DNA of 64,000 nt from Amorphochlora amoebiformis (Eukaryota > Cercozoa > Chlorarachniophyceae): the NCBI GenBank assembly GCA_054601695.1, contig BAAHQB010000186.1, forward strand, positions 310,001 to 374,000, read 5' to 3'. The notes below the pieces were generated by a model. That model saw only the letters and a program-made list of their open reading frames with translations. It had not been told where the DNA came from and made no database searches. Position 1 is the first letter of the stretch, and every line of letters begins with the position of its first letter. Positions 1 to 64,000 of this stretch are shown one piece after another. The translations under genes were made by a program, and so were the position numbers.

Positions 1-27
1 GATCTGCTGTTATCCCTAACACTATTG

Positions 28-120
28 CCCGGGTTAGGGTTAGGGTTAAGGATATGGCTAGGGTTAAAGTTAGGGTTGGGGTTAGGGTTAGGGTAGGGGT
101 TAGCGTTAGGATTAGTGTTG
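28..120 (+). repeat. Interstitial telomeric array with variants
   Basis: Degenerate TTAGGG units at the left edge, downstream of the subtilase gene. Confidence 0.9.
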
Positions 121-146
121 GTAAGTATTGGGCTTAGAGTAAATTG

Positions 147-191
<45 letters not shown>

Positions 192-248
192 TATATATAT
201 ATATATTATATTATATATATATATATATATATTTTTATATATATATTT

Positions 249-306
<58 letters not shown>

Positions 307-332
307 CCACTCTAGTGGTGAGTAATCTAGCC

Positions 333-31458
<31,126 letters not shown>

Positions 31459-31811
31459 GGAATGGTTCCTTTTCGCTTCTGATGTAGCGAGTCTACGACA
31501 AAGGCACCGTGACTTATATGCGTCGTAAGACTACATCACGTTATGTCACGCTTGGATTCCGATGAGTACACACGATATATTGAAATATAAGAATTACATA
31601 TCTGGATATTAGAAGTTCTATAACTAACATATAAAGCTATATTAAATAAACTACACGTGTCAAAACCAATATATATATATATATATCCGTTCAATCAGTG
31701 TATACGGAATAAAATATCCATATATCACACCCCTAATATCCGAAGCCATCCCAATATTTTCCCACCGGCTCGCGCATCACTCTTAACCTTGCCCCTCCCC
31801 CCTTTCGCGCC
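31459..31811. promoter_or_regulatory. Probable bidirectional promoter region
   Basis: A 353 bp mixed-composition stretch with only one short TA run lies between the start codons of the divergent subtilase and phosphatase genes. The last 50 bases before the phosphatase ATG are pyrimidine-rich. No TATA box or named motif stands out. Confidence 0.45.
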
Positions 31812-53561
<21,750 letters not shown>

Positions 53562-53562
53562 C

Positions 53563-53568
53563 AATAAA
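53563..53568 (+). terminator. Polyadenylation signal of the phosphatase gene
   Basis: AATAAA starts two bases after the TGA stop, followed by an A run. It is unusually close to the stop, so the 3' UTR would be very short. Confidence 0.45.
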
Positions 53569-54099
53569 AAAAAAAAAAATCGAGATTTCGATTTTTGACG
53601 AGTTCTAGGAGTTTGACAACCATTAATTCGATAATTTGTACTAGTGTATATTCAGTCTTTATCAGGAAAAGTTTTTTATTTTAATTTACGATTTAGATAT
53701 TTTTATCTGACTGTTTCGATATATACTCTTACACTATACAATACGAAAATATAAAAAAAACATGTGCCATGTAATACTATATATATATATACACATATAT
53801 ACACACATATATATACACATACATATATATATATAGCTACTCTCTAGACTCTAGTTCTAGTGTGTGAGTCTGTAATCTAAGTTTGTAATTCAATTCAATC
53901 CCTTGCATGGGCCGGGGTTTGTTGATCTAGAAACTCTCTGGAATTCACTAGATTCACTTCAGCTAGTTCTAGTAGTTCAGTATGAACACATACTGGGCAA
54001 TTACTAGAATTAATATATCATAGTACCATGTATAACTAGTATCATAATTGTAGTATATACTAGATATAGTGTCTAGATTGTCTAGTTTGTGATCAGTTT
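53569..54099. other. Intergenic region between convergent genes
   Basis: Mostly repeat-poor, with CTAG-rich text and one TA block. A minus-strand AATAAA at 53675-53680 could serve the minus gene ending at 54100. Confidence 0.4.
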
Positions 54100-54206
54100 C
54101 TATTTTTTCGGCTCAAGCGGTACAGCGCCTTGTGGGACAATGTCTTCTTTCGTCGCGTGTTCGGGTCTAAGCTTTTGTGTGTAGTTTTCTGTAGACATAT
54201 ACACAT

Positions 54207-54255
<49 letters not shown>

Positions 54256-54484
54256 GTAGAGATATGAAAGAACAATCGACATGTATATTTGCGCAAAAAT
54301 GTTTATAAATATGTATATATACTTCGGTATACATCTGGTACATATATAAATATATACAATTATATATAATTATACACATTCGTACCCTCTTTGAAATCAA
54401 ACATCCATGCGTAGTGTAAATGATTACTTTATGTATATATATATATATATACATAGATAACGGATATTATATATATATATACAC

Positions 54485-54522
<38 letters not shown>

Positions 54523-54811
54523 GTAATGCATACTTGTTTCGGGATTATACTCCGCTTGTATAACGTTTTGCTTTAAGAAGTCCACGGCCTCATCGGCCTC
54601 CTATATGTATATTACATATAGGATATCTATATCTACATAATTACATATTATAAGATTTCCAGTATAGATATATATGTAACAATACATATACGACATATCA
54701 GAGAGCAATGCCTTGAGGAGCGCTGGAACATTGTCAGGAGAGGCGTCCAAGTTGCTTCTGAATGAGTCTCGAATAGCCTGGGCTGTTTTCTGCAGGGCAG
54801 GAGCATCGTTG
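54100..54811 (-). CDS. 3' part of an unrecognised soluble protein
   Basis: Three exons: 54692-54811 (NDAPALQKTAQAIRDSFRSN then LDASPDNVPALLKALLSDM), 54534-54600 (EADEAVDFLKQNVIQAEYNP then ET) and 54100-54188 (NYTQKLRPEHATKEDIVPQG then AVPLEPKK and TAG). The sequence is charged and helix-rich with no signal or membrane segment visible. The first exon ends in phase 2 but the second needs phase 0; LLSDMS-EADEAV reads naturally if one base is shared, so this junction is odd. A decayed copy of the first exon's start lies at 54886-54945. The 5' end was not found; it probably lies in 54.9-55.8 kb. I do not recognise the family. Confidence 0.6.
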
Positions 54812-55000
54812 CTAGTGTATATTTAGAAATGTGTGTTTTTTTTTTTAAGTTTGTGTGTGGATTTAGCTGTATTGATTATATATAGGTTGTTTCCAATAAG
54901 TCTCGAATAGCAGGGTTGAGGTTTTCGTAGGGAGGAGTAGTGGTTTTGTTTGTAAGTGTGTATCTCTGATTAAAGGTACATTTGTTTTTTATTTTTTAGC

Positions 55001-55038
<38 letters not shown>

Positions 55039-55082
55039 ATATATATATATATGCATATATATATATATATTTATATACATAC

Positions 55083-55124
<42 letters not shown>

Positions 55125-55201
55125 TATATGGAAAATATATATATTATAATATATATATATACATATATACATACATATATATATATATATATATGTACAT
55201 A

Positions 55202-55939
55202 CATATATACATACGTATATACAATGTTTATACACTACAATAAGTAAGCACACAGGGGTTTACAATTAATCTGTTAGATCATTTACCTTTGCGTTTACAC
55301 TTATGCATATGCGGGGTTACGGTTAAGTGAGAGCATGTACACCAAGGATGAAGTATTCACATGCGAACTCATGCCACTTTAGCAGTGGACATGCGGTTGT
55401 GGGCACACAGGTTCTCGACGCGTGAGAGCGTATATAACACCAGATATCAGGATATATATTCACATGGATATCACTTCTGAGCCGTGAGGAGAAAGGAAAA
55501 AGAGGAAGAATGTGAAATAGTGAGACATAAGGACAGTCGACCGACGGAGAGAGAGAGAGAGAGAGAAAGAGCGGAAAAAGGAGAAAGAGAGAAAGGAACA
55601 AGAGAAGAAAAAGTTAGTAAGAGATTCTCACGCAAAGACAATCGCTCGAACGCGCAGGAGGTTGCGGTAGGCCGTGAGGACACGAAGACGTGAGGCCGCC
55701 ATTGCAAGGCTGCGTGATGACTGGTGACAAACCTTCGTGAGGACTCGGATGCCACTGGTGACATCCCTTCGTGACAATTAATTCTAAATTTGGGTTCCGC
55801 TGGGTCCCGAGAATTGACGGCGATGGCGGAAGGGGCCTTGCGCTCGGGAAAGGGCGGCGGGAGGGAGAGCAAAGGTATAGAGAGTACGTACATGCGAGTA
55901 TGCACATATGTATAATATGCATACATACGTTTGCGGAGT
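55202..55939. promoter_or_regulatory. GC-richer block, probable divergent promoter
   Basis: This is the longest stretch without TA or telomeric repeat right of 54 kb, with mixed composition and a short GA tract at 55546-55600. It lies between the minus gene at 54.1 kb and the plus gene starting near 55.94 kb. Open frames occur on both strands but none has clear coding character. Confidence 0.35.
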
Positions 55940-56246
55940 ATGCGTCCGGTACTACCCGCTGAATCCCGTGAGATTCTGGGGGGGAGTGTACCTCGGATAA
56001 ATGGGGCGGAAGCAGGGGGAGAGGACAAGGGTACCTCACGTGAAAGAAAGAGATAGGCGAAACAAGGGGACGGTATGTCGGAATTGAGGGAGGGTGTATT
56101 GGGTATGTGAACGTAACGCACACGTATGCAAACAATGATATACATGCATACATACATTCATACAATATATATATATATGTATATGTATATAACACTTATA
56201 TATATATATATATAATATATATATATTTGTATATGTGCATATACAT

Positions 56247-56316
<70 letters not shown>

Positions 56317-56536
56317 TACACACACACAAACATACAAGCTTCCTGGAAACCCGTAAACCCCAGCCGAAATATTGTGGGAATCTTTCCTCTCGCGTCTGGG
56401 TTTTTCGCTTGATGAGTTAGATGCAGAAACCGACTGGAAAAACGCGTTGAAAGAACTTAATTTTTCGGCCATTGAACAGGTGGACACATTGGGAATGTTA
56501 TATGAATGATATAATGTATGGATATTATATATATAT

Positions 56537-56584
<48 letters not shown>

Positions 56585-56607
56585 GTGTGTGTTACGTGTT
56601 TATGTAT

Positions 56608-56666
<59 letters not shown>

Positions 56667-56716
56667 GTATTATAATTATATATATATATATATATATGTG
56701 TATATGTATGTATATA

Positions 56717-56749
<33 letters not shown>

Positions 56750-56831
56750 TATGTTTATATATATATATATAATATATCTATATGTACATATATTTCTATA
56801 CACACACATACATATAATATACATACATATG

Positions 56832-56863
<32 letters not shown>

Positions 56864-57239
56864 ATATTACATATATCAATATACACATCAATGCATACAT
56901 ATGTCCATTCATTCACATACACACACATACACACACACACACACACACTTATACATACATACATACATACATACATTTCTACTATACTCTATACAATCAG
57001 GGGGTACTACTTAAGCGTATCAAACAACGTTTTCGGTAATCCTTCAACTCTCATCCTACCCCCCCCTCTGTGCCCCTCTCTTCCTTCCCGTCTCTCTCTC
57101 TCTCTCTCTCTCGCGTCGTCTCTCCCTCTTGTCTCTATATCTCTCTCTGTCTCCCTCTCTCTGTCTCCCCTCTCTTCTCTCTATTCTCTCTCTTTCGCGC
57201 TCTCTGTGTCTCTCTATCTATCACTCTTCTCTCTCTCTT

Positions 57240-57286
<47 letters not shown>

Positions 57287-57334
57287 CTCCAACGTTTTTC
57301 CCTCTCTCTCTCTCTCTCTCTCTGTCTATATAGG

Positions 57335-57380
<46 letters not shown>

Positions 57381-57804
57381 GACAAGCCGGGACTGCTAAA
57401 ACAAAAGAGCTTGAGTGAAATTCATAACCCTAACCCTAACCCTAACCCTAACCCTAACCCTAACCCTAACCCTAACCCTACCTTAACCCTAACCCTAACC
57501 CTAACCCTAACCCTAACCTGCTGAGGTCGCTCCTAGCCTAACGCCCCACTGCCCTAGGGCTAAGACATGCTAAATACTATCCTAGCCCTAATCCTAACCC
57601 TAACCATAACCCTAACCCTAACCCTAACCCTAACCCAAACCCAAACCCCTCAGAGTTTCACATGATCAAGCGGATACGCCCGAAAAGATAAAAGGGAAAA
57701 ATGTCGTTGAAAAGAATAATGTTGATGGGGGGGGAGGGGGAGAGAAGAAGAGAGATAAGCTATGTGTTCCTTTAGGTGAATATATATATATATATATATG
57801 TATG

Positions 57805-57846
<42 letters not shown>

Positions 57847-57925
57847 GTATATGAATGTATAAATAAACATCCACGTAATATACAATACATTTATGTATGT
57901 ATCTAAATACATGTATATATATACA

Positions 57926-57968
<43 letters not shown>

Positions 57969-58178
57969 TGTAGAAATAAAAATGAAAGTAGGTATATTAT
58001 ACAGATAATATGTATGTATACAGATACATATATATATATATATTTATATACATATATATATATATACATATGTATATATATATATATATAATGCATACAT
58101 CACTTATACACACATGGTAAATATGTACATACAATATACATATACAATAATATACCTATACATAAATATGTATATATA

Positions 58179-58215
<37 letters not shown>

Positions 58216-59100
58216 GCATATATATATATATATATATATATCCATTTAGTGTCTCCCCCCACCTTATGGGAGCTATTAAAGGCTTTTTTCTTTCTCATCG
58301 TCTACTCTTTATCCGGGTCCTAACCCTAACCCTAACCCTAACCCTGATCGAGTTAGAGTCAATGGTCCTTGGACTAAAACATGCTGAATAGTTTGATCCT
58401 AACCCTAACCCTAACCCTAACCTAAACCTATACCCTACCCCGAACCGTAACCCTAGCCTAGGATATAACTCTCCTAGAAATTCTGATGTCATTAATACCT
58501 AACTCTAACGCGAGCCTAAGATATAACTCTCCTAGAAATTTCTGATATTATTACCTAACCCTAGCCTACTTCAAACCCTAACCCTAACCCTAACCCTACC
58601 TGTACGTTATTTCCTAACATATCTGGTTTCAACCCTAACCCTAACCCTAATCCTCTAATCCTAATCGTAACATAGCCCTAACCTTAACCTTAACCTAAAG
58701 CTAACCCTAACCCTAACCCTAACCCTAACCCTAACCCTAACCCTAACCCTAACCCTAACCCTAACCCTAACCCTAACCCTACCCGTAGTTTGAATTCTGC
58801 TGAAAACCCTGGTTTTTTGGCCATTTTCCTGTAAGTGTGAATACATACACACGTGTATATTATTGGATGTTTGTGTGTGTGTGTGTATACACATGTGTGT
58901 GTGCGTCATGTATGTATTGCAGAAATGTGTGTGTTGCACGGGTGTGGGAGTGCACATACACATACATACATATACACATATGCACATATACACATAAAGA
59001 CACACACACATACACGTTTCGATATATATATATATATATTTATGCAAAGATATATATATATATATATATATATTGTATTATATATATATATATATATATA

Positions 59101-59142
<42 letters not shown>

Positions 59143-59541
59143 GGCGCCCTTTAGTTCTATTTTTCGTCCTATGCAATATGTGTCTCTCCCTCGAAACTAT
59201 GCTCATATGCAAGGTATACATATACACATATGTACATATATAAGAAAAGAATATGTGCATATTAAAATTTGTTATATGTGGTATGTAATTGCTTATATAC
59301 ATATTCGATAAATGTATGCACATATAAGATGAGGATATGTACATATAGGATATGTTATATGTTATATGTATTTGTATATATGTGTATTTTATAAATCTAT
59401 GTACATATTTGTATATGTACGTATTGGAGAAATATATGTACATATATAGGAAAAGGATATGTACATATTAAATATATGTTATACGTTATATGAAATATAT
59501 ATATTTGTACATATACACATTGGAAATGTGTGTACATATAT

Positions 59542-59588
<47 letters not shown>

Positions 59589-59752
59589 TTTATGCTTATA
59601 ATATCTAGATATATATATGTGTATTATACCATATATATATATATATTATATATAATATATTATGTATATAATATATAAATAAATATATATATATATATAG
59701 CGTAAGGGAATACCCCTATGGACCAGAGGAATCGAATGGGCGCTTCAGGTTT

Positions 59753-59800
<48 letters not shown>

Positions 59801-59820
59801 ATGTATATATATATATACAT

Positions 59821-59862
<42 letters not shown>

Positions 59863-60068
59863 CATATATATAGATATATGTATATATATATATATATATT
59901 TACATTATATAGGATGAGACATAGCCCATGCGTAATATACTACATAGGTGTTATACTTCATAAGTTTAGAAAAATAGATGTGTGTATTATATTTATTTAC
60001 GTATTTATATGTGTATTTGTGCGTACGTATATGTATATATATATATATATATATACATATATTATATA

Positions 60069-60102
<34 letters not shown>

Positions 60103-60278
60103 CATATATACATATATATACACACATATATACATATATATATATACATATATATATAGACACATATATATATATATACATCTACATACATACATCATAT
60201 ACATAATTCACCAACCCACAGGCATCATTGTTCGGCTGGGGAACACGAAAGAGACTACTCAAGACTCTCCACACCTAG
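55940..60278 (+). CDS. Unrecognised membrane protein, nine exons, 215 residues
   Basis: Exons: 55940-56030 ([20 protein letters not shown]...), 56364-56479 ([20 protein letters not shown], then [18 protein letters not shown]), 57001-57035 ([11 protein letters not shown]), 57654-57775 ([20 protein letters not shown]..., Gly run, [11 protein letters not shown]), 58250-58316 ([20 protein letters not shown]), 58789-58830 ([13 protein letters not shown]), 59144-59213 ([20 protein letters not shown]), 59701-59748 ([16 protein letters not shown]) and 60222-60278 ([21 protein letters not shown]). All are GT-AG and all phases join; total 648 nt. The N-terminal half is acidic then basic and soluble; the C-terminal half has two or three hydrophobic segments and a basic tail. 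I do not recognise the family. A further upstream exon starting at the ATG at 55823 is possible. Confidence 0.6.
57085..57330 (+). repeat. CT-rich microsatellite
   Basis: (CT)n tract in the intron after exon 57001-57035. Confidence 0.95.
57424..57650 (-). repeat. Telomeric array (CCCTAA)
   Basis: Intron tail before exon 57654-57775; includes a diverged 44 bp element at 57549-57585. Confidence 0.92.
58320..58788 (-). repeat. Telomeric arrays with a twin 50 bp spacer
   Basis: CCCTAA repeat forming an intron. Includes a 44 bp element near 58350-58399 and two copies of GATATAACTCTCCTAGAAAT. Confidence 0.9.
59222..59545 (+). repeat. Diverged ~100 bp tandem repeat
   Basis: Three to four units with ATATGTACATAT and GTTATATG text. 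No coding signal. Confidence 0.6.
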
Positions 60279-60332
60279 AATCCCATATCAAGAATACTAC
60301 ATGTCTTAAGTACTACATGCCTAGAATGCTAG

Positions 60333-60338
60333 AATAAA
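60333..60338 (+). terminator. Polyadenylation signal of the membrane-protein gene
   Basis: AATAAA 55 bp after the TAG stop, in repeat-poor DNA. A normal position for a poly(A) signal. Confidence 0.5.
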
Positions 60339-60475
60339 TACAGCTCTTGACCTAGTGTACTCGGCGAATTATTATTTTTGTTTTTTTTAACGAATAGATT
60401 GGTGAATTATTCGCAGTCTCTAGCCTCTATAGCTGCTGTAACTTGATAAATGAATATCAATTTCTAACTACTACT

Positions 60476-60513
<38 letters not shown>

Positions 60514-60727
60514 CGCGCTAGGCTGATATAATATATACTAGATATATACTAGATATATAATAAGTGAATGTCACGAATTAATGTACGTAACCCTCGCTGT
60601 CAACAAGGTCAATTTAATATATCTAGTGTATACTGTATACTATATACTATCATATATGTAGTATATGTAAAAAGATATCACTGCGGCCCACGTGTATCCA
60701 GGTGTATATCTTGTTATGTATTAAGTA

Positions 60728-60764
<37 letters not shown>

Positions 60765-60826
60765 GAGTATATCTAAGATTACAGGCTCGCATATGAGCCC
60801 AAAGTTTAAATACTAGATAGTCTACA

Positions 60827-60881
<55 letters not shown>

Positions 60882-61220
60882 GTGAAATAAATTTCACAGT
60901 CATAATATATATGACGTATGTAGCCTGATAACCATTTGCTGCACGATGTATATAAAGTCACAGTCCCATCTAAATATTCAGTCGGAAATTTACATGGATC
61001 GATACCGTCAAGTTCTAGAATGTTTAGAATTTCTGGAAATTTTTCTAGAAATTTCTGGAAATTTTCTAGAAATTTCTGGAATTTCGCTGGTCAGATATAC
61101 GGATCTAGGGATCATCGATCGTGTTTGGTACATTAAGTAAATGCATTTTTTGGTTTCGGTCGTAAACGAATACTAAACCCAGCTTTGCATTGTGGACTAT
61201 TCCTGTTGTGATATATATAT

Positions 61221-61254
<34 letters not shown>

Positions 61255-61323
61255 AAATTTTGTATGATGTGTATATGTAGATATATTCCTTTGTAGTTTA
61301 TATGTATGTATATCTATATTTTC

Positions 61324-61356
<33 letters not shown>

Positions 61357-61432
61357 ATATGTATATACATATATATCTAAATACATACACACATTCGTAC
61401 ATACGCATATATAATATATATATATATAATAT

Positions 61433-61484
<52 letters not shown>

Positions 61485-61527
61485 GAGATACAATATATAC
61501 ATACATACATATATACATATATATACA

Positions 61528-61583
<56 letters not shown>

Positions 61584-61684
61584 AAACTGTATATATGTAC
61601 ATGCATATATGCATATTTATTCATGTTATGTGTGTATCCTTCACACATACATATACATATCTATTTATAGGTATACATATATCT

Positions 61685-61729
<45 letters not shown>

Positions 61730-61806
61730 GTAAATATATATGTGTATATATATATGTATGTGTATATATACATGACTATATGTTATATATATATTTATAT
61801 GTATAT

Positions 61807-61837
<31 letters not shown>

Positions 61838-61851
61838 CTGATCCCTTTTGT

Positions 61852-61892
<41 letters not shown>

Positions 61893-61940
61893 CTATATAT
61901 ATATATATATCCATATTGTATGTATTAATATTATAAATAA

Positions 61941-61983
<43 letters not shown>

Positions 61984-62000
61984 TAGACATACACATGTAC
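60339..62000. other. Low-information stretch with TA repeats and unique islands
   Basis: Unique text at 60339-60480, 60570-60720 and 60900-61210 is separated by TA blocks. Short frames at 60936-61140 exist on the plus strand but have no splice context. No gene is supported. Confidence 0.4.
61013..61081. promoter_or_regulatory. Array of heat-shock-element-like repeats
   Basis: Six inverted TTCnnGAA units alternate TTCTAGAA and TTCTGGAA. Two pairs (61043-61060 and 61064-61081) are spaced by AT, giving perfect TTCnnGAAnnTTCnnGAA. This fits the HSF site consensus, but could also be a simple minisatellite; no gene start is evident beside it. Confidence 0.35.

Positions 62001-64000
<2,000 letters not shown>

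Noticed and set aside
1-120. True chromosome end because of TTAGGG at the left edge
   Set aside because: The array is short, degenerate and like dozens of internal ones; nothing marks a terminus.
55471-56195. 228- and 193-codon minus-strand frames in the GC-richer block
   Set aside because: Low-complexity composition, two overlapping open frames on the same strand, no motif; probably promoter DNA read by chance.
56330-56487. Minus-strand frame starting [18 protein letters not shown]
   Set aside because: Overlaps the plus-strand exon 56364-56479, which has two Trp, natural composition and phase-consistent neighbours on both sides; the minus reading remains a weaker alternative.

Overview
The window is nuclear DNA of a eukaryote, most likely a protist; I cannot name the species. 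The evidence is GT-AG introns throughout, AATAAA signals after two stop codons, and vertebrate-type TTAGGG telomeric repeats scattered internally in both orientations. More than 90 % of the window is (TA)n microsatellite, interstitial (TTAGGG)n/(CCCTAA)n arrays, CT/GA tracts and minisatellites. Long frames reading YIYIY, LGLGL, TLTLT, NPNPN or SLSLS are translations of these repeats and are not genes.

The short unique islands between the repeats behave as exons. They are bounded by GT and AG, and their reading phases chain from one island to the next. Read this way, the window holds five genes. (1) Minus strand, about 31.5 kb down to about 0.3 kb: a secreted subtilisin-like (S8, KP-43-like) serine protease, with about 2.6 kb of coding sequence in about 53 exons of 12-119 nt. 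The His, oxyanion Asn and Ser motifs and a beta-sandwich C-terminus are visible. (2) Plus strand, 31.8-53.6 kb: a histidine acid phosphatase (branch 2) with a signal peptide, an RHGTRAP motif and a C-terminal membrane anchor. Its 27 exons total 1503 nt, an exact multiple of three. (3) Minus strand, ending at 54.1 kb: the 3' part of an unrecognised protein. (4) Plus strand, 55.9-60.3 kb: an unrecognised 215-residue membrane protein in nine exons (648 nt, also a multiple of three). (5) Minus strand, 62-64 kb: scattered tiny exons of a gene running off the right edge (weakest call).

Genes 1 and 2 are divergent around a 353 bp region with little repeat, a likely bidirectional promoter. Genes 2 and 3 converge at 53.6-54.1 kb. 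Genes 3 and 4 probably diverge from the GC-richer block at 55.2-55.9 kb.

The striking feature is how the introns are built. Telomeric or TA repeats abut the exons directly and supply the GT and AG themselves: an array of GTTAGG units starts with GT and ends with AG. Many exons are preceded or followed by one to six truncated copies of their own acceptor-side or donor-side end, separated by TA or telomeric repeats. This looks like target-site duplication or microhomology-driven tandem duplication around repeat insertions. The pattern recurs at more than 15 exons and is the main candidate for an undescribed process. A 44 bp element, always in the same orientation relative to TTAGGG, punctuates the telomeric arrays.
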